The position numbers and the translations under genes are program-made. Source: JBCBEX01 sp038528235 (GTDB lineage Bacteria > Bacteroidota > Rhodothermia > Rhodothermales > Rubricoccaceae). Taken from it: a stretch of DNA of 57,359 nucleotides. Of this stretch, positions 9,440 through 16,603 are shown piece after piece. Within the stretch, counting starts at the first letter, position 1. Each line of letters starts with the position of its first letter. Location of the stretch: contig JBCBEX010000018.1 in NCBI GenBank assembly GCA_038528235.1, forward strand, positions 1 to 57,359, in the 5' to 3' direction. A model generated the notes under the pieces. That model saw only the letters and a program-made list of their open reading frames with translations, made no database searches and was not told the DNA's origin.

Positions 9440-9844
9440 ATGAGTTTGCTCGTAGAGATCGTGTCCCCGGACGGCGCGGCGTTTCGCGGCGAAGCCGACC
9501 GCTTCCGCGCGCCGGGCGTCGAGGGCGCGTTCGAGATCTTGACCGGCCACGCGCCGATGCTGGCCGCCACGGGCGTCGGCCCCGTCTACATCACCCTCGC
9601 GGGCGGTGAGAAGGTGGTCTACGCCACCAGCGGCGGCTTCGTGGAGGTCCTCGACAACCACGTGATCATGCTCGCTGAGACGGCCGAGCCCGCCTCCGAC
9701 ATCGACGTGGACCGCGCCCGCTCCGCCGAGCAGGCCGCGCAGGAGCGCCTCGCCGCCAGTACGTCCGCCGAGGAGCGCGAGGCTGCCCAGGCCGAGTTAG
9801 AAAAGGCCCGCAACGCCCTCCGCGTGGGCATGGGCCAAGTCTAG
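9440..9844 (+). CDS. atpC: F-type ATP synthase subunit epsilon
   Basis: Rotor-stalk subunit and inhibitor of the F1 sector. The 134-residue protein starts MSLLVEIVSPDGAAFRGEAD, followed by the beta-sandwich domain with GVEGAFEILTGHAPM, the family's GxFxILxxHAPML box. The C-terminal half is a charged alpha-helical hairpin (residues about 88-130) with many Glu, Arg and Ala residues. Position directly after atpD and the length are as expected. A strong intrinsic terminator follows 25 bp after the stop. Confidence 0.95.
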   Translation: MSLLVEIVSPDGAAFRGEADRFRAPGVEGAFEILTGHAPMLAATGVGPVYITLAGGEKVVYATSGGFVEVLDNHVIMLAETAEPASDIDVDRARSAEQAAQERLAASTSAEEREAAQAELEKARNALRVGMGQV

Positions 9845-9869
9845 CGACATCGCCGTCGTCTGAATCGAA

Positions 9870-9902
9870 CGCCGAGGTGCCGTGGGTGCCTCGGCGTTTT
9901 TT
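9870..9902 (+). terminator. Intrinsic terminator of atpDC
   Basis: Perfect 8-bp stem CGCCGAGG (9870-9877) with CCTCGGCG (9889-9896), an 11-base loop, then TTTTTT (9897-9902). It lies 25 bp after the atpC stop. Confidence 0.9.
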
Positions 9903-9917
9903 GATCGCGCTTTGCCC

Positions 9918-10033
9918 GGCTCCCCCCGTTCTCATCGCCTCCGCGTCTGCCGACGCTCTGCTCTTCGAACTGTCCCCCTCAAGTTTGAGGGGGACAGCTT
10001 GTGCGCCGTCGCAGGCGTACAAGCGGGGGGAGC
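9918..10033 (-). repeat. Palindromic interspersed element, copy 1 (inverted)
   Basis: About 116 bp bounded by GGCTCCCCCC and GGGGGGAGC, with a perfect central hairpin CTGTCCCCCTCA (9970-9981), loop AGTT, TGAGGGGGACAG (9986-9997). The left half matches the reverse complement of the right half of copy 3 (CCGTTCTCATCG, CTCTTCGAACTGTC), so this copy is inverted relative to copies 2 (42082) and 3 (49308). It lies between the convergent atpC terminator and the FrnE/DsbA-like gene. Confidence 0.8.
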
Positions 10034-10073
10034 GTAGACAAGCACAGTGACCTCCATCCCGCAGAAAGGGAAC

Positions 10074-10733
10074 TCACGCCACCAAGTCCGCCACCACGCG
10101 CTGGAGCGTGGCGTCGAGTTGCTCGAAGGGGACGTAGCCCGGCGCGACGCGGAAGAGTTGGCCGCCCATCGTAACAAACACCGTCGGGAAGCCCTGCACG
10201 CCGAGGCGGCTGGCGAGCGCGAACTCGGCCTCGGTCTGCGCGACCACCTCGGGATCGTCGAGTTGGGCGGCGAAGGCGTTGCTGTCGAGGGCGAAGTCAG
10301 TAGCGATGCGGGCGTAGGTGGACGGCTCGGCGGGCGGGAGGCCGTCGTAGTAGACCGCACGCTGGAGCGCGTGGGCGAAAGCGATCTGCTCGGTGCCGTC
10401 CGAATCGGCGGGCTGCGTGGCCTTGAACGCCGTCAGCGCGCGGCTCGGCAGGACCGAGGTGAAGATCGCCGTACCCTCCGCCATCGTCCCGTTCAGGAAC
10501 GCCTCGCCGAAGGTGACGCCCGCGCGCTCCTCGACCTGCTTGTAGGCGTGCGAGATATACCCCGCGACCTCGCCGATGGGCGCGATCCGCTCGCCGCGCA
10601 CCATCCCGCCCGAAAGCACCTCGAAGTCGAACGTGTCGGCGTAGGTCTTCGCGATGCGCTGCATGACGGGGCTGAAGCCGTAGCACCACCCGCAGAGGGC
10701 ATCGTAGACGTAGAGCAACGTGGGACGGGACAT
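10074..10733 (-). CDS. DsbA-family (FrnE-like) thioredoxin-fold protein
   Basis: A 219-residue protein without a signal peptide, so probably cytoplasmic. It opens TLLYVYDALCGWCYGF with a CGWC redox motif at residues 14-17. The long helical insert and the later GVQGFPTVFV segment (cis-proline loop) are those of the DsbA/FrnE branch, oxidoreductases or isomerases of disulfides. The DALCGWCYGF form is frequent in the FrnE-like group. It is divergent from sbtA with a 146-bp gap. A link to the carbon genes is not implied by anything I can see. Confidence 0.85.
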   Translation of the reverse strand: MSRPTLLYVYDALCGWCYGFSPVMQRIAKTYADTFDFEVLSGGMVRGERIAPIGEVAGYISHAYKQVEERAGVTFGEAFLNGTMAEGTAIFTSVLPSRALTAFKATQPADSDGTEQIAFAHALQRAVYYDGLPPAEPSTYARIATDFALDSNAFAAQLDDPEVVAQTEAEFALASRLGVQGFPTVFVTMGGQLFRVAPGYVPFEQLDATLQRVVADLVA

Positions 10734-10879
10734 GAGGGCGAGCCGGAGAATCGGTGAGACGAGGAGCCAAAGAGAGCTACGCCTGCCTCTTCGTCCCCGT
10801 TTCTCGACGCGCCCTTCTCACTTCTCACCTCCTGCTTCCTACTTTCCCATCGCACCTCCCACCCCGCTAGTCGTTTGCG

Positions 10880-11845
10880 ATGCTCGACGTCCTCCTGACG
10901 AACCTCCTCTCGCCCATCGTTCTCGCGTTCGCGCTGGGCATTCTCGCCTCGCTAGCACGGAGCGACCTGGAGATCCCGGCGCCGCTCTACCAGGCGCTCT
11001 CGATCTACCTCCTGCTTGCCATCGGCCTCAAGGGCGGCGCGGCGCTCCGGGCGACGCCCCTCGGCGAGGTCATCGGCCCGATGCTGCTGACCTTTGCGCT
11101 GGGCGTAATCACGCCGATTACGTCCTACAACGTGCTGCGCAAGCTCGGCAAGATGGACCGGGTGAACGCGGCGGCGCTCGCGGCGCACTTCGGCTCGGTG
11201 TCGGCGGTGACGTTCATCGCCGCCCAAGCGTTCGGGACACTGACGGGCTTTGAGTCGGAGGGCTACATGCCCGCGCTCGTCGCGATCCTGGAGATCCCGG
11301 CCATCGTGGTGGCGCTGATGATCGCCAACGTGCGCGGCGCGATGGGCGAAGAGGCCACGTGGCAGTCGGCGCTGCACGAGGTGCTCACCGGGCGCAGCAT
11401 CGTGCTCTTGGGCGGCGGCCTCGCGATGGGACTGCTCACCGGGCCGGAGGGCCTAGAGCCCGTGGCCCCGTTCTTCGTCGCTGGCTTCAAGGGGGCGCTC
11501 GTGCTCTTCCTGCTCGAACTCGGCCTCGTGACGGCGCGGCGGCTGCGCGACCTCAAGCAGGCCGGGTGGTTCCTCGTCGCCTTTAGCATCGTCATGCCGA
11601 TCATCCACGGCGTGGGGACCGTGTGGCTGGCAGGCTTCGTCGGGATGAGCATCGGGGGCGCAGCCGTCCTCGGCGCGATGGTGTCGAGCGCGTCGTACAT
11701 CGCCGCCCCGGCGGCCGTCCGCATCGCGCTCCCGCAGGCCAGCCCGACGATCTACCTCACGGCGGCCCTCGGCATCACCTTCCCGTTCAACCTCGCGCTC
11801 GGCATTCCGCTCTACTTCGCCGCCGCCGAGTACTTCCTCGGGTGA
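10880..11845 (+). CDS. sbtA: Sodium-dependent bicarbonate permease SbtA
   Basis: High-affinity bicarbonate:sodium symporter family (Pfam Sbt_1, formerly DUF897), in the cytoplasmic membrane. The 321-residue protein begins MLDVLLTNLLSPIVLAFALG and shows about ten hydrophobic segments in two inverted halves. It has the family's YLLLAIGLKGGAAL segment, the AAHFGSVSAVTF segment early in the protein, and GAMVSSASYIAAPAAVRIALP in the second half, matching the conserved Ser/Gly-rich ion-binding regions. Length fits bacterial SbtA forms, which are a little shorter than the cyanobacterial ones. sbtB follows 117 bp downstream, and two carbonic anhydrase-type genes lie beyond. Confidence 0.92.
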   Translation: MLDVLLTNLLSPIVLAFALGILASLARSDLEIPAPLYQALSIYLLLAIGLKGGAALRATPLGEVIGPMLLTFALGVITPITSYNVLRKLGKMDRVNAAALAAHFGSVSAVTFIAAQAFGTLTGFESEGYMPALVAILEIPAIVVALMIANVRGAMGEEATWQSALHEVLTGRSIVLLGGGLAMGLLTGPEGLEPVAPFFVAGFKGALVLFLLELGLVTARRLRDLKQAGWFLVAFSIVMPIIHGVGTVWLAGFVGMSIGGAAVLGAMVSSASYIAAPAAVRIALPQASPTIYLTAALGITFPFNLALGIPLYFAAAEYFLG

Positions 11846-11962
11846 TTTTTTGATTTCAGATTTTAGAGATACGATTTGAGATTTGACCCCAATCGTAACA
11901 GGGCAACCATCAGCCTCACCTACTCTAAAATCACAAACCGAAAATCATCAATCAATAGTCCC
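11846..11962. repeat. Iterated-word inverted repeat between sbtA and sbtB
   Basis: The whole gap is AT-rich and made of GATTT words on the left (TTTTTTGATTTCAGATTTTA, then GATTTGAGATTTGA) and their complements on the right (TCTAAAATCA, CCGAAAATCATCAATCAAT). It is the same word class as the atpD-atpC gap but not the same sequence. Confidence 0.7.
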
Positions 11963-12268
11963 ATGCCCAAGACTGTCTCGCTCAAGCTCGTCACCGTGGT
12001 CGCGGAGTATCTGCTACGCGACAAGCTCGTCAAAGAGATCGGCAAGCTCGGCGTGACGGGCTTCACCGTCACCGATGCGGAAGGCCAGGGACCGCGCGGC
12101 AACCGGGCGGGCGTCTACGAGGGCCGCAACGTGCGCATCGAGGCCGTGTGCAGCGCGGAGGTTGCCGACCGCGTGTTTCAGCATCTCGTGACCTACTACT
12201 TCGAGCACTACGCCGTCATCGCGTGGGTGCAGACCGTAGAGGTCGTGCGCGGCGACAAGTACGTATGA
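11963..12268 (+). CDS. sbtB: PII-like bicarbonate regulator SbtB
   Basis: Small trimeric PII-like protein that, in cyanobacteria, binds adenine nucleotides (cAMP, AMP, ADP, ATP) and SbtA. Start chosen at ATG 11963 (MPKTVSLKLVTVVAEYLL), giving 101 residues; an upstream in-frame ATG would translate the repeat. The PII fold shows as KLVTVVAEYLLRDKLVKEI, the glycine-rich T-loop region GFTVTDAEGQGPRGNRAG, and IEAVCSAEVADRVFQHL. It ends in DKYV and lacks the C-terminal CGPxGC redox loop known from cyanobacterial SbtB. Immediately downstream of sbtA in the same direction. Confidence 0.85.
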   Translation: MPKTVSLKLVTVVAEYLLRDKLVKEIGKLGVTGFTVTDAEGQGPRGNRAGVYEGRNVRIEAVCSAEVADRVFQHLVTYYFEHYAVIAWVQTVEVVRGDKYV

Positions 12269-12301
12269 CCCTGTAGGCAATACGTGTGACCCTCTAGGCA
12301 C
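12260..12301 (+). repeat. 21-bp tandem duplication over the sbtB stop
   Basis: Two adjacent 21-base units, each TACGTRTGACCCTSTAGGCA plus one base, differing at three positions. The first includes the last sbtB codons (Tyr-Val) and its TGA. Confidence 0.8.
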
Positions 12302-12307
12302 CCACAA

Positions 12308-12342
12308 AACGAGGCCGAGAGCACGTCGCCCTCGGCCTCGTT
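12308..12342. terminator. Terminator hairpin between sbtB and beta-CA
   Basis: Perfect 12-bp stem AACGAGGCCGAG (12308-12319) with CTCGGCCTCGTT (12331-12342) and an 11-base loop. It sits between two convergent genes. On the minus strand the stem is followed by TTGTG, on the plus strand only by GGA, so the tail is weak either way; it could serve both genes. Confidence 0.7.
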
Positions 12343-12405
12343 GGATGCAGTCTCGTCGTGTTCGGTGTCGCTGGGGGGCGACGCCGCAGATGAGAGCCGG
12401 GTAGC

Positions 12406-13152
12406 TTATTCCACCACAGCGGCCATGTCCTCAGCATCGATCATCTTCGCGTCGTGGAAGGTGACCATGCCGTTCGAGATGTCGTACATCGCGCCGATCA
12501 CGAGAACCTTGCCTTCCTCAACGAGGCCTTCGATGACCTCGCTGCGCTGGACGATATTCTCGACGTTGAGGTCGACGTTGTGGTCGGCGACCTTCTGGAC
12601 GAACTCCGGGTTGCTGGAGGCGCGCTCGCCCTCGACATCGGTCGTCATGTAGACGGCGGGCATGATGTGGCTGAGCGTGGTGGTGAGGTTGCCGAGTTCG
12701 ACGTTGTCGCAGGCCCCCTTGACGGCCCCGCACTCGGTGTGGCCCATGACCACGATCACCTTCGCGCCCGCAGCCGCGGTGGCGAATTCTAGGCTGCCGA
12801 GCATCTCGGTATCGACAAAGTTGCCAGCCACACGGCCGACGAAGATGTCGCCGATGCCCTGGTCAAAGACGACTTCAACGGGAATGCGCGAGTCGAGGCA
12901 GGTGATGACTGCGGCGTAGGGATACTGGCCGCCCGAGGTGATGGCTTTCTGCGCAGAGTAGTCGCGCTCGAAGGCGTTGCCCGTGCGGAAGCGCTCGTTG
13001 CCGTCTTTGAGCATCTGCAGCGCCTCGGCGGGCGTAAGCGCCGCCTGGGTTTCTGCGGTCTGCGTGATCGGGGCGTCCTGCGCAAGAGAGACGGGAGCGA
13101 GGAGCAGGGCGCAGACCAGGATGGCGCCGCTGCGCGTGAATAGCGTCGTCAT
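12406..13152 (-). CDS. Exported beta-class carbonic anhydrase
   Basis: Catalyses CO2 + H2O to bicarbonate + H+. From ATG 13152 the protein has 248 residues and starts with a clear signal peptide (MTTLFTRSGAILVCALLLAP, Ala-rich end near residue 24), so it acts in the periplasm. The beta-class zinc and catalytic residues are present: CLDSR with Cys85, Asp87 and Arg89, and GHTECGAV with His138 and Cys141. The frame is open upstream to 13233 but the extension lacks signal character. Convergent with sbtB and divergent from the iota-CA-like gene. A periplasmic CA next to a bicarbonate importer suggests it supplies bicarbonate to SbtA. Confidence 0.93.
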   Translation of the reverse strand: MTTLFTRSGAILVCALLLAPVSLAQDAPITQTAETQAALTPAEALQMLKDGNERFRTGNAFERDYSAQKAITSGGQYPYAAVITCLDSRIPVEVVFDQGIGDIFVGRVAGNFVDTEMLGSLEFATAAAGAKVIVVMGHTECGAVKGACDNVELGNLTTTLSHIMPAVYMTTDVEGERASSNPEFVQKVADHNVDLNVENIVQRSEVIEGLVEEGKVLVIGAMYDISNGMVTFHDAKMIDAEDMAAVVE

Positions 13153-13704
13153 GATGGTAAGGGGGTATAGAAGTACGAATGCACAGCCGTACTTCGGCTG
13201 CGCTTCGTTTACAATCATCCGAAACAGCCACAAGTTGCCTGCAGATATACAATTTTTACTATCATGAAGATGATTTCATTTTACGTATTGTTTTACGTAC
13301 GACCTAGACTGACAGTATCGTCCAGGCATCCTACATGACGTCGGGTACCTCGCCTAGGATGTTGTCAGCCAAATACCTACTCAACGTGCGGGCCAAAGCC
13401 CTCGCCAGTGCGGTGTAGTCCCCTGTCTTACATACCTCACCTAGGAGTCTTACACCACGCTAAGACCCTGTCTGATATGAGGATTATGTACCCCACATCA
13501 AGATGCGAAGACACCATGAACCCGGTGCAGCCGCCCATCATTTTCAGGAACGCCCACATCGTTCCGTGAGTGGAAATCTCTGTGACGCCAGCGCCCCTTG
13601 CTGGTCACAGTTCCATCATATCGACCCTGCCCTGCCCCGGACTTTACGACGTGTAGAGTCTCGCAAATCCATCTTAACTTGCCAGGGCTACAACTCATTT
13701 TTCT
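13153..13704. other. 552-bp gap between two carbonic anhydrase-type genes
   Basis: Divergent intergenic region with lower GC than its surroundings, so both promoters should lie here; I could not place them. On the minus strand from about 13570 to 13460 a frame reads GTMWAFLKMMGGCTGF, resembling decayed coding sequence, but I cannot assign it. A stretch ACCCTGTCTGATATGAGG near 13465 looks like an insertion-sequence end, but no partner end was found. Confidence 0.4.
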
Positions 13705-14271
13705 ATGCATACTTCTATGCGTATTTACCACACCCTACTCCTCCCTCTCCTTTTCCTCGCTCTCGTCGTCAGCAGCGAGGCCAACGCCACCTCGAACCCA
13801 GACGAGCCAATCACCGCCACTGAAGTCGAGGCTGCCCAGCAGGCCTGGGGTGAGGGCATCGTCTCCATCGGACAGGTCTACACCAACGGCGGGGACTACA
13901 CGGCCCGTGCCATGGATCACATCCTGCAGCACTACGCCTACGGTGCCAACCAGACCATTCTCTTCAAGCCGACCCTTGCCGCCGAGGACCAGTTTCGCGG
14001 TGACTTTGCTGGAGCGCTGAGCTACTTCGTCGGGACGGAGGGCACCGAGGACGGCGGCTTTGCCATCGCTCCCTACACCAACGTGCGCTGGGAGAATGAA
14101 GGCACGGTCATCTCCGAGGACGGCGAGATGGCCGTCGCGATGGGCAACTACTTCTTCACGACCACGGAAGGCAACGAAGTCAAGGTCGAGTACACGTTTG
14201 CTTACGCGAAGGACCGGAATGGCGATCTGGAGATCGTCCTTCACCACAGCTCGCTCCCGTACTCCCCGTGA
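13705..14271 (+). CDS. Exported iota-class carbonic anhydrase-like protein (COG4337, NTF2-like)
   Basis: A 188-residue protein (start at 13705, or 13717 giving MRIYHTLLLPLL) with a signal peptide of about 27 residues. The mature part is one SnoaL/CaMKII-association-type domain: AQQAWGEGIVSIGQVYTNGG, then LFKPTLAAEDQFRG, GALSYFVG, TNVRWENEG, AVAMGNYFF, VEYTFAYAKD and the terminal LHHSSLPY. The C-terminal HHSS motif at 180-183 and this order are those of the COG4337 family shown to contain iota carbonic anhydrases, some of which work without metal. Older annotations wrongly call it phosphoribosyl-AMP cyclohydrolase. It stands beside a periplasmic beta-CA and sbtAB, which fits a role in carbon handling. 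Activity is inferred. Confidence 0.8.
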   Translation: MHTSMRIYHTLLLPLLFLALVVSSEANATSNPDEPITATEVEAAQQAWGEGIVSIGQVYTNGGDYTARAMDHILQHYAYGANQTILFKPTLAAEDQFRGDFAGALSYFVGTEGTEDGGFAIAPYTNVRWENEGTVISEDGEMAVAMGNYFFTTTEGNEVKVEYTFAYAKDRNGDLEIVLHHSSLPYSP

Positions 14272-14331
14272 GGACTCGGGCGATGCTAATCTGCCTCTGA
14301 AGCAAACCAGCATCGCCTCGCACTGAGCACG

Positions 14332-14367
14332 AGGGCCGCTGTCTCGACCGGGACGGCGGCCCTTTCT
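14332..14367 (+). terminator. Intrinsic terminator of the iota-CA-like gene
   Basis: AGGGCCGC (14332-14339) pairs with GCGGCCCT (14356-14363), with an inner GTC/GAC extension, followed by TTCTT. It lies 60 bp after the stop. Confidence 0.75.
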
Positions 14368-14376
14368 TGTGCCCCC

Positions 14377-14646
14377 TCACTGAATGGCTATGCATACGAG
14401 CCCGGTACCTATGCTTGTCAGCATGCAAGCGCGATATAACCACATCATTCGGCGGGCAGTGAGGATCTTGAGCGTACCGATCCAGAACCCTTCAAGCACT
14501 CGTAGTCCATGACTATGGCTGAACGGCGGTGGCAGCAGGGAAGCCGTTTGCTCCTCCGCGTGTAGCGCCGCAACAAATAGGGACACGCATGCCCCCACGA
14601 AGCTGGTGATCGCGAGCGCGACGAGCAGGATTTCGAGGACAGACAT
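14377..14646 (-). CDS. Small two-helix membrane protein, likely symporter partner
   Basis: An 89-residue protein (ATG 14646; a GTG one codon upstream is possible) with two hydrophobic segments, SVLEILLVALAITSFVGAC at the N-terminus and ACMLTSIGTGLVCIAIQ at the C-terminus, joined by a soluble Pro/His-containing loop. I do not recognise the family. Its start is only 7 bp from the stop of the sodium/solute symporter in the same direction, so they are almost certainly co-transcribed. Small membrane proteins next to symporters of this family are known (YjcH beside ActP, YhdT beside PanF), so a partner role is plausible but inferred. Confidence 0.6.
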   Translation of the reverse strand: MSVLEILLVALAITSFVGACVSLFVAALHAEEQTASLLPPPFSHSHGLRVLEGFWIGTLKILTARRMMWLYRACMLTSIGTGLVCIAIQ

Positions 14647-14653
14647 CACCTAC

Positions 14654-16429
14654 TCAGTCAAGCGCTAGCCGCCCCCACAAGCGCGCGACGACGGCCCACG
14701 ACACTACCGCGAGGCTCGCGCAGACAGCACCCTTGCCCGCATCGCCGTAGAGGAAAAACCCCGTCGCGAATAGGAGCGTGTAGACGCCGATGACGCTCGC
14801 CAGGAAGCACGCCAGCGCGGCCGACGCATCCGACTTCGGCGGCGGTGGGAGCGCGGTCCCGTCGGCCTCGGCTTGGCGACGGACGGCTTGCCAGCCGGGC
14901 CCGATAGGCCGCACCTTGGCGTAGAACGAGCGCAGCACGCCTGCGTCCGTCGGCTTCGTAAGGAGCATGACGAGCACCCACGCTGTCGTCGTCACGGCGA
15001 CGATGAGCAGGAACTGCTGCCAGCCGGGCAGGCCGAAGCCGTCGTTGACGAACAGCAGCGACGCGATGCCGAACGACGCCACCATACCCGTAATCTCGGC
15101 GGCGGCGTTGACGCGCCACCAGTACCACCGCAGGAGCAGCAGCAGGCCCGTCCCCGCGCCGATCTGCAGCAGCAGGTTGAAGCCCTGGAGCGCGCTCTCC
15201 AGCGCCAGCGCCAACACGCACGCCAGCGCCATCAGCACGACGGTGAACATGCGCCCGAGCCACACCTGACGCCGGTCCGAAGCCTCCGCGTCGACGAAGC
15301 GCAGAACGACGTCGTTGACGAGCACCGACGCGCCCCAGTTGACCTGCGACGACATCGTGGACATGTAGGCCGCCGCTAGCGAGGTCACCACTACGCCGAG
15401 CAGGCCCGCCGGGAGGAACGTCAGCATCGCCGGATAGGCGAGGTCGTTGGCGACCTTCTCGACGTCTGGGAACTGCGCCTGGATTGAGGCGAGGTCGGGG
15501 AAGACGACGAGCGAGGCGAGCGCGACGAGGATCCACGGCCACGGGCGGAACGCGATGAACAGCGTGTTGAAGAGCAGCACCGCGCCCGTCGCGTGGCGCT
15601 CGTCTTTGGCCGCGAGCATGCGCTGGGCGACGTAGCCGCCTCCACCAGGCTCTGCACCGGGGTAGTACGACGCCCACCACTGCACGGCCAGCGGCACCAC
15701 GAAGATGGGCACGAGCACGTCCCAGCCCATCGTGCTGAAGTCGGGCAGGAAGGCCATCGCCGGGGTGACGTTGGGGTGGCTCGTGAGCGCCGCGAGGCCG
15801 CCGACCTCGGGGAGGTTGACCACATACCACGCCGCGCCGATCGCTCCGAGGAGCGCGAGTGCGAACTGGATAAAATCAGTCAGCAGCACGCCCGTGAGGC
15901 CGCCGAGGGCACTGTAGACCATCGTCACGCCAGCGGCCAGCAGCACCGTCTCCAGCGGCGACCAGCCCAGCATCACGCCCCCGATCTTGATCGCGGCCAG
16001 CGTCACGTTCGCCATCACGATCACGTTGAACACGACGCCGAGGTAGACCGCCCGAAAGCCGCGCAGGAAGGCCGCGGGCTTGCCTGAGTAGCGCAACTCG
16101 TAGAATTCGATGTCGGTGAGCACCTCCGAGCGCCGCCAGAGGCGGGCGTAGAAGAACACAGTCAGCATGCCCGTCAGCAGGAACGCCCACCAGACCCAGT
16201 TACCGACGACCCCGTCCGAGCGCACGATGTCGGCGACGAGGTTGGGCGTATCCGTGGCGAAGGTCGTGGCGACCATTGAGACGCCGAGGAGCCACCACGG
16301 CATCGCGCGCCCGCCGAGGAAGAACGCCGCGAAGCCCTGGCTCGCCCGCCGCGAGGCGTAGGCGCCGATGCCCAGCGAGACGGCGAAGAAAGCGACGAGG
16401 ATGGTCCAGTCGAGCGGAGCAAACTGCAT
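14654..16429 (-). CDS. Sodium:solute symporter (SSS family)
   Basis: A 591-residue cytoplasmic-membrane protein with 12 or more hydrophobic segments. It starts MQFAPLDWTILVAFFAVSL and has the FFLGGRAMPWWLLGVSMVATTF segment of the SSS family (TM2, with Ser/Thr residues near the Na2 site), followed by GMLTVFFYARLWRRSEVLTDIEFYELRYSG. The later SLAAAYMSTMSSQVNWGAS segment corresponds to the TM8 Na2-site region. The branch, with WASYYPGAEPGGGGYVAQRM, is one seen widely in Bacteroidota and usually annotated only as sodium:solute symporter. The substrate is not inferable. It forms an operon with the small membrane protein downstream. Confidence 0.9.
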   Translation of the reverse strand: MQFAPLDWTILVAFFAVSLGIGAYASRRASQGFAAFFLGGRAMPWWLLGVSMVATTFATDTPNLVADIVRSDGVVGNWVWWAFLLTGMLTVFFYARLWRRSEVLTDIEFYELRYSGKPAAFLRGFRAVYLGVVFNVIVMANVTLAAIKIGGVMLGWSPLETVLLAAGVTMVYSALGGLTGVLLTDFIQFALALLGAIGAAWYVVNLPEVGGLAALTSHPNVTPAMAFLPDFSTMGWDVLVPIFVVPLAVQWWASYYPGAEPGGGGYVAQRMLAAKDERHATGAVLLFNTLFIAFRPWPWILVALASLVVFPDLASIQAQFPDVEKVANDLAYPAMLTFLPAGLLGVVVTSLAAAYMSTMSSQVNWGASVLVNDVVLRFVDAEASDRRQVWLGRMFTVVLMALACVLALALESALQGFNLLLQIGAGTGLLLLLRWYWWRVNAAAEITGMVASFGIASLLFVNDGFGLPGWQQFLLIVAVTTTAWVLVMLLTKPTDAGVLRSFYAKVRPIGPGWQAVRRQAEADGTALPPPPKSDASAALACFLASVIGVYTLLFATGFFLYGDAGKGAVCASLAVVSWAVVARLWGRLALD

Positions 16430-16569
16430 GAGGCGGAGCGTGGAGCCGGAGGGACGGAGACCCAGAGGACGAGGGAACCGAGGAAGGTAGGGCGCACCAC
16501 ATCGCCGCGCTGCTCTGACGCCAGCCCCGCACGCAACACCGGCGTTCTATTCGCGCCCGACCGACGCCG

Positions 16570-16576
16570 TAGCTTG
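16570..16576 (+). promoter_or_regulatory. Candidate -7 promoter element
   Basis: TAGCTTG lies 34 bp upstream of the histidine kinase ATG and is identical to the word upstream of the carA leader. The divergent symporter gene starts 140 bp to the left. Confidence 0.45.
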
Positions 16577-16603
16577 CAGGGTTGGTTTTCCTTCCATCGT
16601 CTT

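Noticed and set aside
12308..12342. The hairpin after sbtB read as a riboswitch or sRNA.
   Set aside because: A simple perfect stem between convergent genes is fully explained as a terminator.
13440..13600. Possible insertion-sequence end or decayed gene near GACCCTGTCTGATATGAGG.
   Set aside because: Only one end-like stretch and a short frame on the minus strand; no second end, target duplication or transposase motif found.
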